Positions 26,613-33,354 of a DNA stretch of 64,000 nucleotides are shown here, piece by piece (the first letter of the stretch is position 1; the number at the start of each line of letters is the position of its first letter). Origin of the DNA: CAG-390 sp964384555 (GTDB lineage Bacteria; Bacillota; Clostridia; Oscillospirales; CAG-272); assembly GCA_964384555.1 (NCBI GenBank), contig CAYLLA010000001.1, positions 62,001-126,000 of the forward strand, given 5' to 3'. Both the position numbers and the translations under genes were made by a program. The notes under the pieces were generated by a model that searched no databases, was not told where the DNA came from, and worked only from the letters and a program-made list of their open reading frames with translations.

Positions 26613-26678
26613 AATAACAGAAAATACACAGCCAATGTGAAAAGGCCGTGTTGGAAAAAATAAAAAGGAGTACGCAGT

Positions 26679-26780
26679 ATGAGGATGCCGTTTTTGATGC
26701 CCCCTGTCTCGCACCCCGCACAGCCGCGTAAGGGCACCGCTGTATATCTGATGTTCGGGAGACTTATCTTAAGTATTTAA
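26679..26780 (+). CDS. 33-codon putative leader peptide
   Basis: A short ORF with a clear AAAAGGAG ribosome-binding site 8 bases before its ATG, lying between a strong promoter and an intrinsic terminator. It starts MRMPFLMPPV, has a Pro/His/Gln middle and ends YLMFGRLILSI. It has no signal-peptide pattern. The stop codon TAA overlaps the base of the terminator stem, so a ribosome at the end of the ORF would cover the stem. This is the layout of ribosome-mediated attenuators that precede some antibiotic-resistance genes. No resistance gene follows; the next gene, 128 bases on, is a secreted Cys-rich protein. Whether the peptide has a function of its own cannot be told from the sequence. Confidence 0.7.
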   Translation: MRMPFLMPPVSHPAQPRKGTAVYLMFGRLILSI

Positions 26781-26837
26781 ACGCACAAGCTTGCGATATG
26801 CCGTGAAGTATATCGCGTATTGCTTGCGCGTTTTTTT
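26779..26837 (+). terminator. Terminator (attenuator) after the leader ORF
   Basis: A three-part stem: AAACGC with GCGTTT, CAAGC with GCTTG, and GCGATAT with ATATCGC, spanning 26779-26833, followed by seven T (26831-26837). It lies 70 bases upstream of the next start codon, inside the presumed leader of the 26.9-33.1 kb cluster. Confidence 0.88.
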
Positions 26838-26907
26838 AAAAGGATACGAAAGAATTTCAATGTTGCAGATTATCAAACAACGATAAAAAAGAAAGGTAAT
26901 TATTAAA

Positions 26908-27540
26908 ATGAAAAAAATAGTGTATTTGGTCATTTGCGTTATGCTTCTCGCTTCCCTGAGCATCGTCTCGATAATTGCGTTGAACGCCAACGATGAGGTG
27001 GCACCTCAAGCTGTTTGTACAAATCACAACTTTACGTCATTTGAGTCATATGAAGCAGAAGAAAATAAACACACCTATTATTGTTCAAATGCAGGATGCG
27101 AAGCATATATGGTTGAGCCATGCTATACAACCGAATTTTGCGGTGACCATCAAAACGTTGATTATCTCATGTGCGAAAAATGTTCGAGGGGCAGAATTTA
27201 TATACATAATTACGGACCGGTCCATATGACTAATAATGAGGACTATTATCACAGCATGGCTTGTCTCAATTATAATGAAGAAAGCGGATCTGTTTGTTAT
27301 CTGCTCAAAGTAGATGAAGAAGAGGTGGAGTGCATGATAGAGGAGGCACAGGTATGGCGCGGCTTTACACCAAATCGCGGTCACCATATAACGGAAGAGT
27401 GCAGTGAATGCCAAGAGCGATACAGCATTGGGTACTTTTATCCGGCAAACCACCCTAATTATTTCAGTGTAGATAACAATTGCAGATATTGCACTATGCC
27501 ATATCCTTACCATATGGATTGGGACGGAGGTGTAAGTTGA
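26908..27540 (+). CDS. Secreted Cys/His-rich protein of unknown function
   Basis: I do not recognise this 210-residue protein. A signal peptide is clear (MKKIVYLVICVMLLASLSIVSI, cleavage probably after about residue 26). The mature part has about a dozen cysteines, many as CxxC or HxxxxC pairs (for example HTYYCSNAGC, CEKCSRG, ECSECQER, CRYC), plus many His and Tyr. This suggests several small zinc-binding knuckles or disulfide-bonded loops outside the cell. Codon use and base composition are AT-richer than the flanking genes. It is the first structural gene after the leader/terminator and is followed after one base by lipoprotein A1, so it probably belongs to the same transcript. Confidence 0.8.
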   Translation: MKKIVYLVICVMLLASLSIVSIIALNANDEVAPQAVCTNHNFTSFESYEAEENKHTYYCSNAGCEAYMVEPCYTTEFCGDHQNVDYLMCEKCSRGRIYIHNYGPVHMTNNEDYYHSMACLNYNEESGSVCYLLKVDEEEVECMIEEAQVWRGFTPNRGHHITEECSECQERYSIGYFYPANHPNYFSVDNNCRYCTMPYPYHMDWDGGVS

Positions 27541-27541
27541 T

Positions 27542-28216
27542 ATGATGCTTCAAAAACTCAATAACTTTTATCGTCTGTTATGCTCACTCGTTTGTATGTT
27601 GCTTGTGTGCCTTGTGCTTTTAACTTCATGCAATAATACGGCCGAACCTGGTGTTGTGGATATTGATTCCGGTGATGACACTACTGCTGAACCTGTCGTA
27701 TCCGAGACAAAGCAGACAGCAAAAAACACCGAACCCTTGATGCCCGAAACGACACGGTTGATACCCGAAACGACAGCATCATCTTCTAAGATAATCGATG
27801 AGGGGTTCGATAGGGATATTGCTAAGGCAATACCGTTTCCGGCCGATGGCGAGAAGATAGTATATGATCCGGCGTTTGTAATAATTCAAAATGATTCAAG
27901 GGGACATGTTCTGGCCTTTACATCAGCGGAGAGAACGGGAAATACAGTCACCTTTTATGCACCGGCGAATGAAGGTTATTATATCCACTGTGTAGCCGCC
28001 ACGTTTTTGACGCATGATGATGAGTTGTTCATTGGTCTAAATGCTCAAAAGCAAAACGATGGAACCATCAAGTACGATGTGCTAAAATACGATCGTATCG
28101 TTGAGGGAGATCATACATACGATAAAATAGATAATATGAAGCAAGGATATGGCAAGGAGTTCGATTCCTCGCACGGGCTCTTTCAGGTGGCGATATATTT
28201 CTTTAAAGAGCAATAG
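27542..28216 (+). CDS. Lipoprotein A1 (first copy of a duplicated gene)
   Basis: A 224-residue lipoprotein with lipobox LLTSC (C30). A Thr/Glu/Pro linker follows (about residues 40-85, containing repeated PET units), then a globular domain of about 130 residues with many Asp, Tyr and His and a conserved FPADGEKIVYDPAFVIIQ segment. I do not recognise the domain. A GGAGG site lies within the end of the preceding gene, so the two are translationally linked. Its 3' half is nearly identical to lipoprotein A2 830 bases downstream, while the linkers differ. Its place ahead of two FtsX-type permeases suggests an extracytoplasmic partner of that transporter. Confidence 0.85.
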   Translation: MMLQKLNNFYRLLCSLVCMLLVCLVLLTSCNNTAEPGVVDIDSGDDTTAEPVVSETKQTAKNTEPLMPETTRLIPETTASSSKIIDEGFDRDIAKAIPFPADGEKIVYDPAFVIIQNDSRGHVLAFTSAERTGNTVTFYAPANEGYYIHCVAATFLTHDDELFIGLNAQKQNDGTIKYDVLKYDRIVEGDHTYDKIDNMKQGYGKEFDSSHGLFQVAIYFFKEQ

Positions 28217-28242
28217 ATAAATAAACTAAAATGACCATAAAT

Positions 28243-28313
28243 AAACTGTTTTGCAGCTTTGCTGCTGCTGACGGCACTTGCGGCGATCGCATGCTCGGCA
28301 AGAGCTGAATGTA
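28243..28313 (+). pseudogene. Remnant of a lipoprotein B copy
   Basis: About 70 bases match the signal-peptide part of lipoprotein B at 29074-29145. It lacks the start codon, has one T fewer in the TTTT run and a two-base loss, and the rest of the gene is missing. It sits between lipoproteins A1 and A2. Confidence 0.85.
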
Positions 28314-28446
28314 GTTTACTGGTTATAAAAAAAACAATTATTGATTTCGGCAGATCACGAAGAAAGGGACTAAAGGCAATGAAGAAAAAGATACCGCCCC
28401 ACAAAAAACCAATAACTTTTATCGTCTGCTGTGCTCGCTCGTTTGT

Positions 28447-29043
28447 ATGTTGCTTGTGTGCCTTGTGCTTTTAACTTCATGCAATAATACGGCCGAACCG
28501 GGTGTTGTGGATATTGATTCCGGTGATGACACTACCGCAGAGCCTGTCGTATCCGCGACCCAGCCGACAGCAATAACTACCGAACCTTTGATGCCCGAAA
28601 CGACCGCACACCCGTCTTATATAGTTGATTCGGGGTTCGATAGGAATGTTGCTAAGGCAATACCGTTTCCGGCCGATGGCGAGAAGATAGTATATGATCC
28701 GGCGTTTGTAATAATTCAAAATGATTCAAGGGGACATGTTCTGGCCTTTACATCAGCGGAGAGAACGGGAAATACAGTCACCTTTTATGCACCGGCGAAT
28801 GAAGGTTATTATATCCACTGTGTAGCCGCCACGTTTTTGACGCATGATGATGAGTTGTTCATTGGTCTAAATGCTCAAAAGCAAAACGATGGAACCATCA
28901 AGTACGATGTGCTAAAATACGATCGTATCGTTGAGGGAGATCATACATACGATAAAATAGATAATATGAAGCAAGGATATGGCAAGGAGTTCGACTCCTC
29001 GCACGGGCTCTTTCAGGTGGCGATTTATTTTTTGGACGAATAA
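28447..29043 (+). CDS. Lipoprotein A2 (second copy, start codon lost or shifted)
   Basis: Homologous to A1 throughout, with the same lipobox LLTSC and an almost identical C-terminal 130 residues. The ATG ATG CTT start of A1 is replaced, so in frame the first ATG is at 28447 (198 residues), giving an 11-residue signal peptide without positive charges. An ATG at 28379 begins a Lys-rich frame (MKKKIPPHKK) that runs into a six-A tract at 28403-28408; a -1 shift there would restore a normal Lys-rich signal peptide joined to the A frame. The copy is therefore either weakly made, read through a frameshift, or a young pseudogene; near-identity with A1 argues for recent duplication or gene conversion. 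Confidence 0.7.
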   Translation: MLLVCLVLLTSCNNTAEPGVVDIDSGDDTTAEPVVSATQPTAITTEPLMPETTAHPSYIVDSGFDRNVAKAIPFPADGEKIVYDPAFVIIQNDSRGHVLAFTSAERTGNTVTFYAPANEGYYIHCVAATFLTHDDELFIGLNAQKQNDGTIKYDVLKYDRIVEGDHTYDKIDNMKQGYGKEFDSSHGLFQVAIYFLDE

Positions 29044-29067
29044 TAGGATGAATTGACCGAGATAACT

Positions 29068-29478
29068 ATGAAAAAAACTGTTTTTGCAGCTTTGCTGCTG
29101 CTGACGGCACTTGCGGCGATCGCATGCTCGGCAGGAGAGCTGAATGTAAATGAAGAATTGCGTGACCAATACATTGATCACACTCCGGGCGAGACGGGAG
29201 TCTTGAATCTTATAGGGCGGGATCCCGGCTCTGTTCCGGATTGCGGCGGACGGCACGCCGGAATATGGCGTTTTGATCAAGATTCGCACTGGCGGATATG
29301 CGCAAGGTGCGGCGAGGAACTATCCGCCCCTGCGGCACATACGATGGATGGTAAGACCGAGCTCGCCTATGCCGTGATAGACGGCGAGCTGTGTGTTGTG
29401 AAAAGCACGAGCTGTAAATGCTCGGGTACTTACCGATATGAATTTATCCCATATGACGAAAGCGAGACTACGGGATGA
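29068..29478 (+). CDS. Lipoprotein B with HWxxCxxCG motif
   Basis: A 136-residue lipoprotein with signal peptide MKKTVFAALLLLTALAAIAC and predicted lipidated C20. The mature part carries a single HWRICARCGEELSAPAAHT motif, of the H-W-x2-C-x2-C-G...H type repeated in many gut Firmicutes surface proteins and likely to bind zinc. Later cysteines form a CKC pair. A TTG at 29053 with AGGATG upstream is a possible alternative start. The stop overlaps the permease start by four bases (ATGA), so B is coupled to the ABC transporter. Confidence 0.85.
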   Translation: MKKTVFAALLLLTALAAIACSAGELNVNEELRDQYIDHTPGETGVLNLIGRDPGSVPDCGGRHAGIWRFDQDSHWRICARCGEELSAPAAHTMDGKTELAYAVIDGELCVVKSTSCKCSGTYRYEFIPYDESETTG

Positions 29479-30842
29479 CGGCATTAAAACACGGTATACG
29501 CGGATTTTTGCGCGGCGGGTGGACATCACTTGTTATAGCATTGTTGTTTTTTGTCTCTGCGCTGGCTGTTATGATATCCACCTTGGTCCTTGATGTGTGC
29601 GATATCTATCGATCAAAGACAGAAGATCCGTACTCCGATTATTTCCGGCTTGTAGTAGATCAAGAAGGCGCGGTGATGGCGGTCGATGCGGGATCTCGTG
29701 ATTATACAAAAGGGCCCGGCATATCAACGATCCCTTCATTCTTTTATGACATATCCGATTACACCGCCGTGGTGCGCAGTAGATTTAAAACGGATATGAC
29801 ACCCTACACCATGCCGTGGACCGATGATCGTGGCGGTGCTTTGTTTACCTTTTACGGTATCACGTCCTGCGGCGAATTACCGGAGTTCATCCGCGGTGAG
29901 TATGTTATTGCAAGCGGCCGCGCGCTTGAGCGCGAGGACAGAGACCGCGAGGCCTATGTATGTGTGATAGATCGTGCGTTGGCCGAGGTCAACGGCCTCG
30001 GTGTTGGCGACAGTATCAGCATCCCAAACATACGCGACTATATCAAGGATGATTGCGATTGGGACGGCAAACTGACTATAGTCGGACTTTTTGATATAAA
30101 TACATATCAAGCCAATACCGAAAAAAACAGCTATAATTACGCAGCCAACAATGTGTATATTCCGCTATCGGTCATGAGACAGCTGACCGATTACGGCACT
30201 GTCTATAATTTTCAGGTAAAGCTTACGGATGATTCACTGGCGGATGATATCGAGGATGCGATATACAGATACGGCCTTGCCGGCGGATATCCCGTTATGC
30301 TTGTAAAGGTATCCGATCTGTTTGTTTCGGAAAATCGCGGCGTGCACTCTCTGGGGCGAGTTTTTGAGATCATGCGCTTTGTATTCTCCTGCGTGGTAGT
30401 GATATCCGCCGCCATCGTAGCGATAAGCGTTGTACATTCTCAAAAAAAGCAACTGGGTATATTCCTTGCCTTGGGACACAGCCGTGCGGCAACATCAGCC
30501 ATGGTGACGGTAGAGCTGTTGATCTCCGTCATAATAGGTGCCGCGGCGGCGATGGGCGTAATGCTTTGGCTTGGCGCGGATGCGGCAAATCTATTGCTTA
30601 TGAATGCGCTTGAGAATATATCCGCCGATGCGCTCAGTGCAACAACGTCGGATGGTATACTCAGCTCCGCTCAGATCGCCGGCTTTTTTACATCGCTTAT
30701 CGATCGTGATTTTGTTGTGCATACTTGCATGGGATCGCTTGCGGTGTTCATTCCTGCGGCGGTGGTCGCGGTCCTGGCGGCACTTGGTGGTGTTATGCGT
30801 ATAAATGTTTTGCAGTTGCTGACAAGAGAGGAGGGGCGTTGA
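29475..30842 (+). CDS. FtsX/MacB-type ABC transporter permease 1
   Basis: A 455-residue permease with the FtsX layout: one N-terminal membrane helix (about residues 18-40), a large extracytoplasmic domain (about 40-295) and three C-terminal helices (about 300-322, 340-365 and 420-445). The segment KKQLGIFLALGHSRAATSAMV between helices 2 and 3 is the typical FtsX-domain coupling region. The extracytoplasmic domain has no recognised fold. Such permeases act as mechanotransmitters or lipoprotein/peptide exporters rather than substrate channels. It overlaps lipoprotein B and permease 2 by a few bases. Confidence 0.9.
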   Translation: MTALKHGIRGFLRGGWTSLVIALLFFVSALAVMISTLVLDVCDIYRSKTEDPYSDYFRLVVDQEGAVMAVDAGSRDYTKGPGISTIPSFFYDISDYTAVVRSRFKTDMTPYTMPWTDDRGGALFTFYGITSCGELPEFIRGEYVIASGRALEREDRDREAYVCVIDRALAEVNGLGVGDSISIPNIRDYIKDDCDWDGKLTIVGLFDINTYQANTEKNSYNYAANNVYIPLSVMRQLTDYGTVYNFQVKLTDDSLADDIEDAIYRYGLAGGYPVMLVKVSDLFVSENRGVHSLGRVFEIMRFVFSCVVVISAAIVAISVVHSQKKQLGIFLALGHSRAATSAMVTVELLISVIIGAAAAMGVMLWLGADAANLLLMNALENISADALSATTSDGILSSAQIAGFFTSLIDRDFVVHTCMGSLAVFIPAAVVAVLAALGGVMRINVLQLLTREEGR

Positions 30843-32404
30843 TGCGACACCTGAAAAATATTCTGCGCCAGCCTGTGGCTCACGCGCCGCTCTTTTTGCT
30901 TGCAGTGCTCTTGACGGCCATGTATCTGCTTGCCGCCGCTCTTGGTGAAGCTTGCGATGCCGCCTTGCGCAGTGCCGAGGAAAAATATTCGGTGTCGGTC
31001 ACTGTTTCCGCAAAGCCTAAGCTTACTCGAGAGAAAAAGTCTGATAAAACCATTTATGAGATAGTTGATATAAACAGCTGCAAGGTGGATTCTCGCATTG
31101 CCGAAATAGTCGATGCGGAATCTGAATTTACCGAAAAGAGCTATATCAGCGGCAGCTTTGTTATTGGCACAGATCTGCTCGGTAACGCCGGGGAGATAAG
31201 TGAGCTGCGCCGCCGTATTGCAAGCGGCGAGAGCGGCACCGTTGAATCGATCGGGGTGTACACCGCAAGCGGGACCTTGCTGAGATCCGCCTCAGCTGTT
31301 GCCGCATCCGATGAGTCATGCATCGCCGAGGCGTTGGGCATCGATGCCGATGGATTGGTGGTCTCTTATCGAGACGGTCGTACATATAGGGACGGCGTTG
31401 TGATAGGTGAGGCGCTCTACAAAGCTCTCGGATGTCCCGCGGATCTTGCACTCGGATGGTATGCCGAGCGCACTGTTGCACCTAATATCATCAAGTTCGA
31501 GGGTGAGGGATATGTGTTCGCAGATGTTTTTTGGCAGAATGTATACGGTACGCTGCTAAAGCTTCCGCGCGAGCCGATGGTCACCGTTCCGGTCGCGGGG
31601 TACTATCGCACCGAGGAGAATGAGGATCGCGGTATCGTCGGCGTTATAGAATATTGGGAGACCCTGTACCGCGCAACGGACTATTATCAGGTTACAAATA
31701 ACCTTCAACATTACTATCGTGATGATGTGTCCGGCGCGGATGAGATAGGATATATTCGTTATTCCGCCGAGCTTCGCTCTCCCGGCGAGGCCGAGGACGC
31801 TATAAGAGCGCTGATAGCGGACGGGATAGATCCCGACAGCTATCTGATCAGTGCAAATGACCATGATTACAAATTTGCCGTGGCGCAGGTGCGCAGTATA
31901 CGTGATCTTGCCGTTGCGGTCTATCTTGCATCGATCGTATTTGGAATAGTAGCGATAGCGCTATGCATGCTGTTGGCTATCAAGCGCCGCACAGGCGAGA
32001 TGTACACTCTTTGCACTCTTGGCGCATGGCCGACGGGTGTGGCACTCTCCGTGTCGCTTGAGGTCGCCGCGGTGCTTTTTGTCGGTGCACTTGCGGGATG
32101 CTTGCTCGGCGAGGCCGCAAGCGGGTCGCTGTTTGCCGCTGTTGGCAACAGCATGGATAAAGCCGCGGTGGGAACTATAGAAAAACTGTCCGAGTTTTCG
32201 GTGCATATGTCCAACGGCGAAGAGGCAGTGGCACAGCTTCAAGCGGCTATAGAAAACTATAAAAAAGCCTCGTTGTCCTTTGAGTACGTTCGCGAGCCCA
32301 AATATTATCTTCATGTGTTGGCGGCATGCGGGGCACTCACTTTGTTGGGGATAATGGCGGCGGCCGCTGCAATGCCGAAAAAGCTGACACAAAAACTTAA
32401 ATAG
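30842..32404 (+). CDS. FtsX/MacB-type ABC transporter permease 2
   Basis: A 520-residue permease with the same topology: a first helix at about residues 14-36, an extracytoplasmic domain of about 310 residues, helices at about 357-378 and 393-426, and a last one near 490-510. RRTGEMYTLCTLGAWPTGVAL is its coupling segment. An additional amphipathic stretch (about 435-480) separates the last two helices. The ATG at 30842 overlaps the stop of permease 1 (TGATG); an earlier in-frame ATG lies inside that gene and is rejected. Two different permeases plus one ATPase suggest a heterodimeric transporter. Confidence 0.9.
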   Translation: MRHLKNILRQPVAHAPLFLLAVLLTAMYLLAAALGEACDAALRSAEEKYSVSVTVSAKPKLTREKKSDKTIYEIVDINSCKVDSRIAEIVDAESEFTEKSYISGSFVIGTDLLGNAGEISELRRRIASGESGTVESIGVYTASGTLLRSASAVAASDESCIAEALGIDADGLVVSYRDGRTYRDGVVIGEALYKALGCPADLALGWYAERTVAPNIIKFEGEGYVFADVFWQNVYGTLLKLPREPMVTVPVAGYYRTEENEDRGIVGVIEYWETLYRATDYYQVTNNLQHYYRDDVSGADEIGYIRYSAELRSPGEAEDAIRALIADGIDPDSYLISANDHDYKFAVAQVRSIRDLAVAVYLASIVFGIVAIALCMLLAIKRRTGEMYTLCTLGAWPTGVALSVSLEVAAVLFVGALAGCLLGEAASGSLFAAVGNSMDKAAVGTIEKLSEFSVHMSNGEEAVAQLQAAIENYKKASLSFEYVREPKYYLHVLAACGALTLLGIMAAAAAMPKKLTQKLK

Positions 32405-32451
32405 TATAAAAAACATACCCAAGCCGCCTCGGCGGCAGAAGGGAGCATACC

Positions 32452-33138
32452 ATGCCTTTACTTGAGATAATTGATCTTTCGTATGATTATACCCCACGAT
32501 CCGGTACAGTCCATGCGCTTAAAAATGTCAATGCGTGCTTTGATGCGGGACGTGTTTATGCCGTGACCGGAAGAAGCGGATCCGGAAAAACAACGCTTTT
32601 GTCGCTTATAGCGGCACTTGATCGTCCCATGTCGGGGCAAATACTGCTTGACGGAAAGTCGATCTTTGATGAAAGGCCTGATCGTTACCGCCGCGAAAAT
32701 ATTTCAATGGTCTTTCAATCCTATAATCTGATAGCACACCTGACCGCGGGAGAAAATGTTGAGCTTGCGTTTGAGCTGAACGGTACACCGTGCGGTAAAC
32801 GCGCCGCGGGGGCAAGAGAGATACTGAGGAGCGTTGGGTTGGGTGATGAATACTATCGCAAACGTCCGCGCCAAATGTCGGGCGGGGAACAGCAAAGAGT
32901 GGCGATAGCGCGCGCTGTGGCCTCCGGTGCCAAGATCATTTTGGCCGATGAGCCTACAGGAAATCTTGATAATCAAAACAGTGAGATGATAATCTCACAG
33001 CTTACGCGCTTGGCGCATGAGGAGGGACGTTGCGTCATAATCGTGACTCACTCCGAAGAAATTGCCGCCGGTGCTGATGTGAGATATCATATGTCAGACG
33101 GGGTTCTCTCGGTGGTTCCAATCAGCCAAACGCTGTGA
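32452..33138 (+). CDS. ABC transporter ATPase, LolD/MacB type
   Basis: A 228-residue ATPase of the MacB/LolD/FtsE class that pairs with FtsX-type permeases. Walker A is GRSGSGKTT (residues 40-48), the Q loop is MVFQSYNL, the signature is MSGGEQQR (about 140-147), Walker B is ILADEPTGNLD, and the switch His is in IVTHSEE. It has a GGGAG ribosome-binding site and lies 47 bases after permease 2, as the last gene of the cluster. Confidence 0.95.
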   Translation: MPLLEIIDLSYDYTPRSGTVHALKNVNACFDAGRVYAVTGRSGSGKTTLLSLIAALDRPMSGQILLDGKSIFDERPDRYRRENISMVFQSYNLIAHLTAGENVELAFELNGTPCGKRAAGAREILRSVGLGDEYYRKRPRQMSGGEQQRVAIARAVASGAKIILADEPTGNLDNQNSEMIISQLTRLAHEEGRCVIIVTHSEEIAAGADVRYHMSDGVLSVVPISQTL

Positions 33139-33167
33139 TTCTAATTTAAAAAACTATCAAAAAACTA

Positions 33168-33196
33168 TTGAAAAACCGAAATTTATATTGTATAAT
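33168..33196 (+). promoter_or_regulatory. Promoter of the GH2 glycosidase gene
   Basis: TTGAAA (33168-33173), a 17-bp spacer, TATAAT (33191-33196). The transcript would start near 33203, giving a leader of about 150 bases. Confidence 0.82.
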
Positions 33197-33204
33197 AGCA
33201 TTGA

Positions 33205-33266
33205 GCCGTTACGGTTTGAGGCTGAAACGGCATCGGGGCACGCAGCCACCGATGCCGTGCCTTTTT
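33205..33266 (+). promoter_or_regulatory. Attenuator-like structure in the GH2 gene leader
   Basis: ACGGCATCGG (33227-33236) pairs with CCGATGCCGT (33249-33258), followed by GCC and five T: an intrinsic terminator inside the leader. GCCGTT at the transcript start (33205-33210) can instead pair with AACGGC (33226-33231), which overlaps the 5' arm of the terminator and would act as an antiterminator. It could alternatively end read-through from the ABC operon. Confidence 0.6.
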
Positions 33267-33354
33267 CTGCCGTGTCGGCAATGCTTTGATTGGTCGATCG
33301 TGCCGCAGGACGGCGGCGATCGACAAAACTAAACAATGTCAAGGAGATAGATCA

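Larger units (their letters stand above)
27551..29145 (+). repeat. Tandem duplication of a lipoprotein A-B unit
   Basis: Lipoprotein A occurs twice (27560-28196 and 28411-29027). From 27812 to 28195 the two copies differ at a single base (offset 830). The upstream linker part differs at many positions and by a 21-base in-frame deletion (offset 851). The start of lipoprotein B (29074-29145) also has a decayed twin at 28243-28313. The order A-B'-A-B shows that a two-gene unit was duplicated and the inner B copy then lost most of its length. Confidence 0.92.

Noticed and set aside
26769..26990. 73-codon minus-strand ORF
   Set aside because: Its hydrophobic look is only the reverse reading of the signal peptide of the 26908 gene, and it overlaps the terminator.
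28159..28168. tRNA T-loop-like GTTCGATTCC
   Set aside because: It lies inside lipoprotein A1 and no acceptor, D or anticodon stems surround it. The second copy has a C in the same place. It is coding sequence.
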